DNA of 64,000 nt from Fusarium oxysporum f. sp. lycopersici 4287 (taxonomy: Eukaryota; Ascomycota; Sordariomycetes; Hypocreales; Nectriaceae): positions 1,643,073 to 1,707,072 of the forward strand of contig NC_030992.1 in assembly GCF_000149955.1 (NCBI RefSeq). Reading direction: 5' to 3'. Below are positions 1 through 10,900 of the stretch, piece after piece. The number at the start of each line of letters is the position of its first letter. Positions within the stretch are counted from its first letter, which is position 1. Position numbers and translations under genes: made by a program. A model generated the notes under the pieces. That model had not been told where the DNA came from. It saw only the letters and a list, made by a program, of their open reading frames with translations, and searched no databases.

Positions 1-1407
1 ACAAACAGAAGAATCAAAGGGAATCAAAAAGCATACATTAGGCTGAGGTCAATAGCAGGGTCCAGCGCAAACAAGCGTTGAGTCCAGGGTCCAACAAGGG
101 ATCCAGGTCGGACGACTGATGACAGATACTAGCGTGAGGTCTGTGTCAAGTCAACACCGAGTCTGAAGGAGACAGGTCGAAGCCAAAGAGATCCCCAAGT
201 GGTTGAGCGAGTTGGTTGGTAGCTACACTAGTGATAGTCGACTACCTATTAGGTATATGTCGTGTCGTGTTGTGCTTCGCGTCAGGGTGTCACTACCAAA
301 GTAGTATGAGCCATGGGTAGGTAGGCACTGAGATCTATGGGTTGGCTTAGAAGAAGGCAGGAGGCAAAGGAGGATGGATGCAGAAGCGCAAATGAAGATG
401 AAAGTGGCGGGGGGATGATGGGGAAATAGAGGAGGGAAGAGTCGCTGTGATGAAATAAAGTAATAGGACCGGAAGTATTGTATTTGGCAAAGTACAATTC
501 TGGGTGAAATATGAGCGACTCTGTCTTCCCCAAACCGCCTCACTTTGAGGCTTTGCGATGCATTTGAACCAATCAGCATTCTTCTTTCAACCCCCAAGAT
601 GCTAGGCATCCAGCGAGGCAACCTGCGTTCGCCCGCTGACGAAACTTAGTAGAAAGTGCGTTTTTGCGAACCATCAATTAATGATGCGGCTGAATTTGCA
701 ATGGATCATCATATGTCTAGATACGTCACCAGCATATGACTAGAACATCTCCGTATAAGACCATTCGGTGTTCTTTTTCACAATTTGGCGCTTCGAACCA
801 GTATCTGTTTACTTATCGTGTCACCCACGATCATCAGGACTAAACAAACGATCACGACTATTGCCGTCATTTTGTATCATCATCAACAATTAGAGCATAC
901 GGCTTACTATACGACTGACTGTCCTGACTCACCAAAAAAAAAAAAAAATCAAAGAATAAAAGCTCAGCCGCTACAGTTTCCAGGCACAGCATTGATTCTC
1001 AGATGTATGTTGTTGCTTATAGTCGGCCTACGGAAAACGCCCCTTATTGCAAGTGCGCCAAGCTCTTTTTCACATCCAAACCATGACAATTATTCTCAAT
1101 TGTTGATATATTCTATTATGGAATACTCAGCTTATCATAATCATATACCTCTCTAGGACAGTCCCTAGAATACCCAATAGCACCTGGTGCACGCCTTTAT
1201 CTGCCTCTGGATAGCACCATTCTTCGTAACCTGACGATGTGGTCCGTTGTCTCTTCTCTCATCTACTTATTTTGATCCAGCTCCATTTGGCCACATGCAT
1301 TCGTGCGGTTCTTCATTAGCCTTGGTAATATCTGCATCTTGCCGAAAATCCCACTCTTTATCCTGGATCAAAATCCTCGAGGCCGAATGTGGCTGAACGA
1401 AAACGAT
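1..1407. other. Non-coding or unassigned stretch
   Basis: I see no gene I can support here. Open frames exist on both strands, but they have low-complexity or random-looking composition and no family motif. The first 200 bases contain loosely repeated GGTCCA/GTCCAG words. An A-tract of about 13 bases lies near 930-945. Confidence 0.5.
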
Positions 1408-1684
1408 TCAAGATATCTGTTCATAATCCGGCTCAAATTTTAAGTGGCGGTAATAACCTGTTGGAGGATGAATGTATATCGTGCGAGGATCGTCGACCAT
1501 ACTCCAGCTCATGTCGAGACCCGTTGGGTTGAGAAAGACAACAGCACCACCAGTGGCTATTACATATGCCCGTCCCTCTCAACTTGAATCCTCGGTCAAT
1601 TCGAAACTCCAACACCCCACGACTCTCAAGTGAGAGGTGGCATTCGGGTTCTCGTTCGATGTTTAGATTACGGTGCTTCTTCAT
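1408..1684 (-). pseudogene. Possible small coding fragment broken by a one-base frameshift
   Basis: On the minus strand an ATG at 1684 opens a frame with ordinary protein-like composition for about 37 codons. The sense-looking frame then changes near 1565-1571, a GGG run, and continues in another frame to a stop at 1408. Read across the break, the product would be about 90 residues, with hydrophobic beta-like segments (AYVIATGGAVVFLNPTG, then IYIHPPTGYYRHLKF). The first frame is also open upstream of the ATG to about 1730, just after a pyrimidine-rich tract, so this could be the second exon of a larger gene. I do not recognise the family. It could be a decayed gene, a sequencing indel in a live gene, or chance. 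Confidence 0.3.
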
Positions 1685-2100
1685 TGATACGACATTCCAG
1701 CTATCGCCAAAGAAGCTCTCCAGCTCAATTTAAATATTAAAAAAAAAAGAAGAAACAGAAGAAGCGCGGTGAAAACTCCGCCAACAAACTCCCATGAGAC
1801 ACACTGGGTAACACGAGACTCAGATCCTCACTGACCCCTCGTTCGGATAATCACTTTTTGTCTCTGCAGCCAGCTCTTTTCAGCGCTGCAAGGAAAATGT
1901 GCAGCTAATATCATCCTGGGTTGCAGATAGTCCATCGCATAGGTCGATTCCTTAAATATTTTGGAAGTCGATTGGATGATGAAGACTAGACCCTTGTATC
2001 TTGCCCGACAGCTGGATGATCCAGGAACCGGGGAAACGAGGAAACGATAAGAGAGTATACTTGAATGAACGAACTCTGAAGCCGGCGTCGGCTCTCTTAC

Positions 2101-2107
2101 TATAAAA
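2101..2107 (+). promoter_or_regulatory. TATA-box candidate for the small Cys-rich protein gene
   Basis: TATAAAA lies about 230 bases before the start codon of the 78-residue protein. It is about 140 bases before a probable 5'-UTR intron (2242-2295: GTAAGT donor, ATCAG acceptor). The spacing would place transcription start near 2130-2160. Confidence 0.4.
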
Positions 2108-2333
2108 CGTGCAGCCTTTGCCACTGATCAGTCGTTATCACTAAGTCTGTTCGCTGCCATCTACGGATTCAGTTTATTAATCACTTACTCATACGTTGAA
2201 CCTCACAATTCAGACTCCTTGCTGCGACTCGGGAAGCTCTTGTAAGTATTGACTGCCTAATATCGAAGCTCGCCTAAACAACTTAATCACATCAGGATCA
2301 GTCAAGGCAAAGGCAATTGCCACAACAACAAAA

Positions 2334-2570
2334 ATGTGCGATTGGGAAGAGTTTCTCTTCGCATGCAATCACTCGACCCTCCGCCTCAAGTCATACTGCC
2401 ACTTTGCTCGCAACGACCCTAATCATCAATGTTTTGGCGTCAAGGTCCTTCGCAAGTCATGGAGACAATGCGTTCCTTGTGACAACTGTGCTATCACTTG
2501 CCGGGCAAGTGAATCTCAGACACAGCATAACTACGATCAGGAACAGTCTTTGCAAAGACATGGCGGATAA
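2334..2570 (+). CDS. Small cysteine-rich conserved fungal protein (78 aa)
   Basis: The ATG has a favourable context (AACAAAAATG) and opens a 78-residue frame. The product starts MCDWEEFLFACNHST and contains about eight Cys, including CVPCDNC around residues 47-53. Short Hypocreales proteins of this type (MCDWEE..., a Cys-His pair, a YCHFARNDP-like stretch, then CxxC) are known to me only as hypothetical proteins. The spaced Cys/His residues suggest possible metal binding, which is inference. There is no signal peptide, so it is probably intracellular. A 5'-UTR intron at 2242-2295 and a TATA box at 2101 support a real transcript. A longer overlapping frame from 2317 lacks an ATG and has random composition, so I did not choose it. 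Confidence 0.6.
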   Translation: MCDWEEFLFACNHSTLRLKSYCHFARNDPNHQCFGVKVLRKSWRQCVPCDNCAITCRASESQTQHNYDQEQSLQRHGG

Positions 2571-3387
2571 GTTTGAAGGCTTTCGATCAGTTATGAGTTT
2601 TGGGTTATCAATGTTTTACGAGTGCTGTTGGCTGAGGATTTTATCTTGTTCATCCCCTTCTGTGAATGTGGGGTTTTTAAACGCCATTGCCTCTATTTTT
2701 GCCAATCAGTTCGTATACAGGAGTAGAAATCACCGCCGAGGTAGTTATAGGCACAGCACACGTGTAAACCAAGCATGCATTAACCTCTGTTTGGTCACCA
2801 AAGATCTCATATGTGACACGTAGTGCTCAAGCTTCGCTGTCCAAGTCTATCTGTCCAGAAACCAACACTCGTGTGAAACTGGGTTGTCAGGCGTGGATGC
2901 CACCCCTGGCTTTTCTCTGACCAGAGACAGGCTACAAACCGGCCCCAAACAGCGCCACAGACGGAAGGATGGGTCGAAATGGTAAATATTAAGATAGAAG
3001 CGCTGCGGGCCCGTTTTGTGTAACGCTGTTTGTGTGAGAGTACTAAGTTGACAAAACATGAAAGCGGTAAGGGGGTGGACTTAAAGCGGAGGATCTACTG
3101 CCCAAGATCAGGTTTGTCTCGATTTAGTATACAAGGGCATACTGTGGCTTGAGCGAGAGAAGTGAGCGTTTGTGTCATCGGTCTTGAGACAGTCTCTCAG
3201 CATGTCGGCCAAAGTACAGGACCAGTCGTTGAGCGAGATACTGCATAGATCCTTGGAGCTTCCATGGGCTCATGGCGGCGGAGAATCAGAAATTCGAATC
3301 ACTGCTTATTGTCCACAAAAAGAATAGATTGGAATGAAGATGGAGCTTTTATAACTTGACTTGAGTACTCGGAGGGCACTCAGCTAG
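2571..3387. other. Intergenic
   Basis: This lies between the small Cys-rich gene and the 3' end of the Dap1-like gene. No coding, RNA or repeat signal is seen. Confidence 0.5.
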
Positions 3388-3983
3388 TCAGTCCAAGTTC
3401 GTAGCACCTTCAACAACACCAACGACGTTGTACCGCTTTGAAAAGAAAGTGATCCAGTCATTCAATACGCCTTTTTCCTTCTCATCCAAATCCTGCCACT
3501 CTGGTCGTGCGTCCTCTGGCTTGGTCGAAGTCTTGCCGAGAGCTCTCGAGGCATCCTTACCGGCAAAGACTAGTCGTGACAGTTAGGTATCCTATGTTGT
3601 AGTATATGCAATTAGAAGATTTACCGTTGTAGGAAGCTCCAGGAAGGTAGGCCTTGTTTCCGGTAACGTCGTAAACCTTGCCCTGTGTTTGACGCGATCA
3701 GTCGTGCTCGCATCAGATGGATCATACAGCAAGTTGCTTGCTATGGGAGATCATACCTTGATGGCTACGTAACACTTGTTTCCATCCGCACCTTTTTTCA
3801 GGTTAGCAATGTCCAATTCAAAAGTCCCAGATATAAGATTATGTCAAAGTCAGCATGATGCCTTGCTGAGCATCATGAGGGGCGGGCCGTACCGTTGGCT
3901 TTAGCGAGCTCTTCTCGAGAGATGATGTCGTCCTTTGGGGGATCGAGGTTCACAGGAACCTTAGGTTCAAACTTTCCAGCCAT
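3388..3983 (-). CDS. Cytochrome b5-like heme/steroid-binding domain protein (Dap1/MAPR family)
   Basis: Four exons (3983-3893, 3791-3757, 3682-3625, 3569-3388) splice in frame to 121 residues. All introns have GT...AG ends. The N-terminus MAGKFEPKVPVNLDPPKDD leads into a cytochrome-b5 fold. The MAPR signature GKVYDVTGNKAYLPGASYN, then FAGKDASRALGK, spans about residues 43-75. The family binds heme through a conserved Tyr and, as yeast Dap1, supports P450 enzymes of sterol synthesis. Yeast Dap1 (about 150 aa) has an N-terminal membrane segment. This protein starts directly at the domain and shows none, so it may be soluble or peripheral. It is divergent from the Mgr3-like gene, sharing a 386-bp promoter region. 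Confidence 0.85.
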
Positions 3984-4369
3984 TATTGTGGTTGTATTTG
4001 TGATTACAGTGTAAGACTGAGTAATAAGGGAATAGGTTTGAATAGTTTTAGGATGTTTCTCGAGATTCCGTCATATGCAATCTCTCCCCTCCCCCGCCAA
4101 AACCAAAGACGACCCTGAACTTTCCCGTCCAAAAGCCTCGGCCAAGTCAGTTTTAGCGGATTCCGAAGCTGCCCTCCACTAAAGAATCTCATTGATTGGA
4201 AACGCACAGGCCAGTATTCGTCCGAGAAGTGGTCTGTGCGCAATTATGATGAGCTCCATGTTAGCATCCACTTACAGCTTTTCAATCTCTAGGCTTGTCA
4301 TCACCACCACAACCACACAAAAAGAATCCCCGGCCATCGCTCGCCGAGGGACTCGTCAACCGGCTTACC
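3984..4369. promoter_or_regulatory. Divergent promoter region between Dap1-like and Mgr3-like genes
   Basis: This 386-bp interval separates two divergent start codons. It must hold both promoters. No clear TATA box or other recognised element is seen. Confidence 0.4.
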
Positions 4370-5985
4370 ATGTCGGTATCAGCAGTTGCATCGCTGAGAC
4401 CCCTCCGTCGGAGGTGCTGGCAGCATCCGGCTTCCGGCCTGTTATCCGTCCAATTACGGTCACGAACATTCACGGTCAACTTCTACGCTGTTGTTGGCCT
4501 TCGGCCGGACCAGCGTCGATTCCAAACAAGCAATTCGTCAAATAATCGCCACGATGGAGATCTTGAAGCCAGAAAGAACCAGTTGCCCAAGAAAAGTCAA
4601 CCGACACAACCACAGATCACATTCCGCCAATTCGCTGGTCGTGCTCTTGCTGCTGGCCTACGTAGTCTTGTAGTCGCCATGAGTCCAACCGGTATCAAGA
4701 CAGCGTTCCGGCAGAGCCCAGGCGCAACAACATTAGGAATCTTCATGTGAGTCCCAGAGCACACCCTTGGCCATTTCCTTATGGTAACGATATCAGCCTC
4801 GGCGTGGTGTCAGTCATTGGCGCATACACCGTCTACCTCTACTTCAACTACTTCTACCACTACCAATTCACAAGATACCCAAAGCCCATCGCAAACTCTT
4901 TACGACGAGCTCTATACTATACCAACATCAGTCCCGATTCCGAACTGGCTCTCAAGTATTACAAGCGCGCCATGGATCAATGCGCAGAGCATGGCCTAGA
5001 TCCCTACTCTGACGAAGTTCTTGGTATTCGTATCCAGACTTCACACTGGCTGCAGAAGATCGGAAATTACAGCGGCTGCTTGCAGGTTCTTGAGGGTATC
5101 CTTGCCGATTGTAACAGGTGGATTCGGGTTATGGAGCAGTCCGTCAAGGAAGGCAAAGTCAACGATGACGGCAGACTTGTCAAGCCTGCATCCGAGACGC
5201 CTGAGGCCTCTTCGACCCACGTTGCGAACGATACCACTTCTCCCAATGAGCAAGAAGCGACTGACGGGGAGTTCGTACCCGAAAGCTTATGGCATAAGAG
5301 GCAACGTCTTCTTACTAAGACTGTTGGGATTGCTATCAAACTTGGAGAGCTATACGCCGACGAACACGTTCTTGACCCTGACAACTCTCAGAAGCACCTC
5401 ATTTGGGCTGTTGAAACCGCTTTAAAAGAATTCCGTCGCCGCAAGGAGGAGGGTATTAAGCCTGGAGAGGGTGACTGGCTAAGCCCAGAACAAATGGGTG
5501 GCGCTATGGAATCTTTGGGTCGTGACTATGAGCGCAAGAACCAGTTCCATCTCGCGATCCCTCTTTTCTTCCAAGCTCTTCGTCTTTGCGAAACGCCCTG
5601 CCACCGCCCCATCATTATGAACAACCTCGCTGTCAGTTTCGCCCAACATCCCATATTTGTTCCGCCTACCAGCGAGCCCTCCGAGATGATTAAGGAGCTG
5701 CATGACCCTGCCATGCCCGCCACTCGAAAAGAGTGCTTAGAAGCTGCGCAGAACTGGGCCAAGAACGCTTATAAGCATGCAAAGGATGTTAGTGGCGACG
5801 AGCGTACAGACGAATGCGACGAGGCTTGCGCTGTTGCTCTGTGTAACTGGGGCGATGTCGCAGCCATGTTGGGCAACAATGACTTGGCTCGCAAGAAGTA
5901 CAAGCAGTGTATAGAAATGGCGGGCAAGCTTGGCTTTCCACATGCAGTGAAACAGGCTCAATCAGGACTTGCTAAGCTGGCCTGA
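4370..5985 (+). CDS. Mitochondrial inner-membrane TPR protein, Mgr3-like
   Basis: Exons 4370-4746 and 4797-5985 are joined by a 50-nt intron (GTGAGT...ATCAG, with a GGTAAC branch-like site), giving 521 residues. The ATG at 4370 (ACCATGTC context) was chosen because upstream in-frame codons lack an ATG. The N-terminal 60 residues are rich in Arg/Ser/Ala with few acids, as expected of a mitochondrial presequence. One membrane helix (about residues 121-145, LGVVSVIGAYTVYLYF) is created exactly across the splice junction. The rest is helical with TPR-like repeats (around NSLRRALYYTN, ALKYYKRAMDQC, NNLAVSF, ARKKYKQCIEMA). Yeast Mgr3 has this architecture and adapts substrates for the i-AAA protease Yme1. 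The assignment is by architecture, so another mitochondrial TPR protein is possible. Confidence 0.7.
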
Positions 5986-6433
5986 AAGCAAAAGACATAT
6001 GAAACACTTTCTCTACTCTGAATAGAGCATCTCGAATGTCTTCGGGATGAGGCACTTGTATATCAACTCGGCTTAGCCATGTAACAATACGATGATAGAT
6101 GAAATAACAACGCGCCAATGATGACCAGAGACATCTGTCCCAGAAACTCCACAGAGCAGCAGCTTTTGTTGACTGTCATATCATTCTCAACAGCATGACT
6201 CGACATTTATACTTGTTTACAACGCACCAAGTCGGATCGTAATTTCCAGACAGGAAATGGTATCTGACAGTTAATTCTAGAGCCCAAGTTGCATTCCGTT
6301 CATTATTTGATTCCTTTAAAAAAAAAAAAACATCCCAGACCTGAGCTCCTAACACAAATCCTTGAAGACACCGGTACGCCTAGCGATCATGCCATTCATT
6401 GTCTGTCTGAACCCAAACTCCGGCCCAAAAGGC
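5986..6433. other. Intergenic between convergent genes
   Basis: This holds the 3' flanks of the Mgr3-like gene and RAD52, including a run of about 13 A at 6319-6331. Nothing else is seen. Confidence 0.5.
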
Positions 6434-8097
6434 CTATCCCGTCTTCTGTCGCTTTGCTTCCAATCCGCTTGCTACAGTTGGTGCTGTCCCTCCATTTCCG
6501 TTAGCAGGGAGGTCGGCTAGTGCAGTTCTCCCATCCGCTGGAGGAGGTCGTTTCATTGCCGGGGGTCGATAGCTGCCCCTATTTGCGAGTGGACTGCCTG
6601 GACCAGAAGGGGCGCCAATTCGACGAGTCTGATCGAGCGAGGGGTTTATGACATTTCCGCGTGCGCTCTGGGAGCTGGACATGGATGGTCGCACTGGGGT
6701 AAAGCTATTCGTGTTAGAGCGTGTAGCAGGTGCCACTGTTGCTTGACTATTGGTCGGAGCAACATGTTGGCCATTCCTTGCAACAGGTTTGGATGAAGTG
6801 TGGTCGATACCAGGGGTTTTTCGAATAGATGGACTTTCTGCCTTGGGGTTGAAGGCCTGCTGCCCCTGTGGCAAAGCAAGACGAGCATTACTCGAACCTT
6901 CTAGAGTGGATTCTGGCAGTTGATTCACGGCCTTTGCAGAGAAGAACCCTACGGTTTCGGGCATGTTTTGAGGTCCATTGGGTGGTGGGCGAGGGTTGCC
7001 GATCTGGTTTGGAGTTGTTCGTCCTGAAGGTCCACCTTGTGGGCGATTGGAAAGTGTGGCTGCACCATTGGGGGGGGTTGGACGTTGCTGTCCATGAATC
7101 GGAGTTTGCGGTGCTCGATTCGGAGGTCCAGTAGAATTCGACCTACCAGTTTGTTGCTGAATTTGTTGGGCTGCTGTTCTGTTGGCGGGTTTCTCATTTG
7201 CAGATTGGCCCAAGATTGATGTTGAAAGCATAATTTCGTCCGGGTGGCCATCTTCTGGAACACAGAAGTCTGCCTCGTCAAGCTCTACAGATATTCAGCC
7301 TCGATTTCCTCAAATCCATCGGAGGACAAGATACCTCCAAGATAATCGTCAAATGACTCTGCAACAGGGAGTGGCGGCACCGGCTCTGTCTTGACCACAG
7401 GCGCAGCGGGCGCCTCTGAAGTAGCGGCAGCGGCGGGTTCTTGTCTTACAACATCACGCTTGATGAAGTCAGCGTGGCGGTGAAGATTGTCTTGATCGAA
7501 CTTTTTAACGGGCTCGGCTTTCATTTTGGTGACTTGTTTCACGTAGTCTTTGTCGTATATGCAGTTGCCCAAGACGTTACCAAAGCTCCTCAAGGCGCGT
7601 TTCAATCCGTCGGTAGTGCCCTCCTTCTTAGCCTTTTCGAAAGCCATTGCCTTTCCTTTTGCGTTCTCGATGGATCCGTATCCAATATCCTCATGGTAGG
7701 TGCCATCGCGTAGTGTAATTCGGACGATGACCGATAAACCGATACTGACACGCTGTGTTTGAGGGTTTTCGTCGGCGAAGTCAACCTGAATGTTTTGAAT
7801 GGAGGACGACCATCCATTAAAGCCAAAAACTTCATTCGCTAAGGTGATACACTTCTCAGCAGTTAGGTAATGGACTTTGGTGCCACCAGGGCCTGCACGG
7901 GCAGAAATGTACTCGGGGCCAAGTTGTTTATCCAGTTTCGCTGAGATAGTTGCAATGTCCTTGGCAGCCCATTCGGCGACTCGTAGACGCGGCTCCTCGA
8001 AAGGATTCGTCACTGCAGTGTGCTGATCGCCTGGGCTGGGGAAACCGTTAGTGGTAACAACATTAAACGCGACACGTCTAGGGACATACGCAGGCAT
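6434..8097 (-). CDS. RAD52: DNA recombination and repair protein RAD52
   Basis: Exon 1 (8097-7335) and exon 2 (7284-6434) flank a 50-nt intron (GTATCT...CTGTAG). The product is 537 residues. Residues about 20-200 are the conserved Rad52 ssDNA-annealing domain: EEPRLRVAEWAAKDIATISA, GPGGTKVHYLTAEKCITLAN, EVFGFNGWSSSIQNI, the GLKRALRSFG motif and GNCIYDKDY. After the splice, the segment ELDEADFCVPEDGHPDE matches fungal Rad52. The C-terminal half is disordered (Pro/Gln/Ser/Asn-rich) with a basic tail (EAKRQKTG), where Rad51/RPA binding is expected in the family. Rad52 loads Rad51 and anneals RPA-coated strands in the nucleus. The ATG at 8097 gives MPAYVPRRVAF; codons just upstream have no ATG. 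Confidence 0.95.
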
Positions 8098-9645
8098 GGT
8101 GAATGCTTGAAAACAGAACAAAATTTATGTACACATGAAGAACTCGGAAAGTGTCAGCATTGAGGGTTCGTAGTAATAGAGCAAAATTGAGACAGTATAA
8201 GGTACGGAGTAGAGTTGAGGGCAAAACTTCGCCAGCAGTGGCGGGCTTGATATTGATTAATGAGCAAGAGCGCGTTAACGGTCAATCCAGGCAGTCGCGC
8301 CTCCACTTCAGAGTGACGGGAGAGCACGTGACACTGCTTAGGCACCTTCGTCAGGTTGGTAGCCCGTCAGAAGGTACTAACCTAGTACGGGATTCCTGTT
8401 CTATACGAGTGCTCCGCCGACTCCCAAGACTTGTGTGCAACTGTAACCAGATTGTCGAGGGACCCCGATTGCCCCTCATGTCTCGAGCTACCTTGTGTCT
8501 ATTCAAATTAAATGACTTAGGCAACTTCTTGTTCCTGGACCTTAGTACCTCCATCATGGATTTGATACCTTGTCTTTGGGAGGCGAGAAAACTCAAGACT
8601 TCTATCCTACATGATGACAAAAGGATTACGGTAAATTTAGTATAGATTCAAGAAGATTTAGTATATAATCAGTGGCCTTTGGACTAGATGGCTAGTAATT
8701 TTGGCATCTTAAGTTAAGGTCAGAAGTTTTCTTACTCCCTAAGGCTTGTGACACTTAGTATTTTTAATACCAAGTTTATCGGCTTCAAGCTCAAGAAAAG
8801 GATCTCGATCACAGTGAGAACATCTCAAAGAGGAATGCCATTTCTTGAAACTGGAGGGTTGTAAATACACGAAGCTCGAGACGCAATTAGGATACAAATA
8901 CCCATTAGGGCTTACCTGCTTTACATAACATAGTGTTCGTCTTGGACCATTTTAGCTATAAAGGTTTCCTCTTGACGACAATATAGCTTGAATAACCTAG
9001 GTTCAACAGCTGCCTTATCTGATAAACGTTCATTCAATGCATTGAGGTCACCTAGATGCGGCTATCAGTCTTTCCCTTTCGGTTTAGTGATAGGGACGGA
9101 ATAGAGCCGGGTCGTCTGCATAATTCCACGGGATCTGAAAGACGGATACTATTTACTCCACGATAGGTCCTGGTCAGGGTGACATATTTGGCTGACAGAA
9201 AAAAGTACATGCAGGAATATCAACAGGTTGCATCGACACGTATCCAGTGGTGGTCGTCACAAGAAACCATTGAATGAGGTTCGTCGAGAACGGTCTGCAA
9301 GCTTTCTGCCAAGACTGTCAAGATAACAAACGAAATATATATCAAATTTCTACATACAGGCACACGCAGTCTGTCTGCGCTGTCGGGGTTGCTTGGGAAA
9401 TCAACCAATCCGTATAACAGTAATCCCTACTGGTTCATAAGTGAAGGAAAGGGATATAAAAAATGCACGCAAAACGCCGACCACCCTGTCGTAAAATAAA
9501 GAAATGGGTGCCTCAAGTCTATGCCGCCAATGCTGCCAAATGAAAGTCGTCGTAATGATTTGGTCGTAATATGTGCGAAGATGACTCGTCCGGTGCGCCG
9601 CGATATGCAATCATTATCTTGGAGAGCTCCAGGTCACAACTGTCC
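8098..9645. other. Intergenic, 1.5 kb
   Basis: This holds the RAD52 promoter and the 3' flank of STS1. Frames up to about 160 codons occur on the plus strand (8151-8645) but show no motif or plausible splice structure. No tRNA box B or repeat family is recognised. Confidence 0.5.
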
Positions 9646-10649
9646 CTACCAGGGTCCAACTCTAACGGGAGCTCCATAGGTACCAGACATGAGCTGGTTG
9701 AGAATAGAATTAGGGTCAGAGGGCCCTCCAGCTCCTGGGTTTGCATTGGCGCCTATCCATCCAACACTCGTGGACATGGCGTTGATTGCTGAGGCAAGAC
9801 GATCACCGGATTGTTCATTGTGTCGAGACAAAATTTGGTCCCATCCTCCAGTATGTAAATTAAAACCACCAGCCCTCTTGCCAGCCTCGTTGATAACGAG
9901 TGCCCATGCCTTCGATATTTCCTCATACGCAGTTTCCTTATGGTGTCGGTATGTCTGCGGCTCCCAATTGGGAAGTCTATGAATAATGTTTGTGGCCTCG
10001 TCCAAGAATTCAAGTGATTTGGTAGGCTGGTTTTCATTTGGTGGGAGGAATTGAGGGGTGAAGTCAGACAGTGCGTCAATCAAAGCAACCAGCGGCTCTT
10101 TAATTCGATAGTAGGTGTATTCCGGGCTAGTTTCGCCGTATGGAATGGCATCCTTCAACTTCGCCTCGTAACCTTGCAAAACTTGCAGGGCGGACGGAAC
10201 TGAAGGTCGAGGAGCTTGTGAGACAACCTCATGACCAATATCGGGATGGGTTTCGCATATGCGCTCAAGGACGGTTCTTAGTTGAGAAGTATCAAGAGTC
10301 TCGAGAAGTCGTGGAAGTGCAAGAGGTCGACCGATGACTTCGTTGGATCGAACTTTCTTCGATGGTCGAGCTAGAGGTCGAGCAGAGATGGTAGGAGAAC
10401 TCCTGGGTGACATGGTCTCATCACCATCCTCGTCAGCTTTCCGCTTTCGAGAGGCCATACTGTGAAAGGGAGGCACTAAGTGTGTTAGTGGCGAAGAGCA
10501 GTTAGGGTGGAAGAGTTGAGTGAGTTATCGCATCTCGAATGGGGAATGATTGAGGCACGAGAGCACTTACGGGATCGCTGAGGGGAGAGACGAGGGTTTT
10601 CGTGTTGATGAGGGAAGACAGGAGGCTGAGGCGAGAGCAGAACGTTCAT
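9646..10649 (-). CDS. STS1: Tethering factor for nuclear proteasome STS1/Cut8
   Basis: Exon 1 (10649-10571) and exon 2 (10475-9646) are joined across a GTAAGT...CTTAG intron, giving 302 residues. The start MNVLLSPQPPVFPHQHEN, then RLSPQRS, resembles the N-terminus of fungal Sts1 and ends just before the KRKADEDGDE basic/acidic motif. The Cut8 core (about residues 85-280) includes LLETLDTSQLRTVLERICE, PHIGHEV-like text and WEPQTYRHHKETAYEEISKA. Cut8/Sts1 anchors 26S proteasomes at the nuclear envelope and promotes their nuclear localisation; Lys-rich N-terminal residues are ubiquitylated in S. pombe. A model starting only at the internal ATG (10458) would lose the conserved N-terminus. The start codon lies 26 bases from an assembly gap, so the promoter is mostly missing. 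Confidence 0.9.
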
Positions 10650-10674
10650 GTTGTCGCAAGTCCAAAAGCACCCG

Positions 10675-10900
10675 NNNNNNNNNNNNNNNNNNNNNNNNNN
10701 NNNNNNNNNNNNNNNNNNNNNNNNNNNNNNNNNNNNNNNNNNNNNNNNNNNNNNNNNNNNNNNNNNNNNNNNNNNNNNNNNNNNNNNNNNNNNNNNNNNN
10801 NNNNNNNNNNNNNNNNNNNNNNNNNNNNNNNNNNNNNNNNNNNNNNNNNNNNNNNNNNNNNNNNNNNNNNNNNNNNNNNNNNNNNNNNNNNNNNNNNNNN
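10675..10900. other. Assembly gap, 226 N
   Basis: A run of N immediately upstream of the STS1 start codon. The odd length suggests a size-estimated scaffold gap. Confidence 0.99.

Noticed and set aside
223..621. Minus-strand frame of 132 codons
   Set aside because: It lacks protein-like composition, has no motif and no splice support, and a competing frame overlaps it.
785..1156. Plus-strand frame of 123 codons
   Set aside because: It contains a poly-Lys run from an A-tract and random-looking composition.
2317..2823. 168-codon frame overlapping the Cys-rich gene
   Set aside because: It has no ATG start, and the shorter frame has a better context and a patterned Cys/His content.
8151..8645. 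164-codon plus-strand frame upstream of RAD52
   Set aside because: No recognisable motif and no conserved start. It lies in the RAD52 promoter region.
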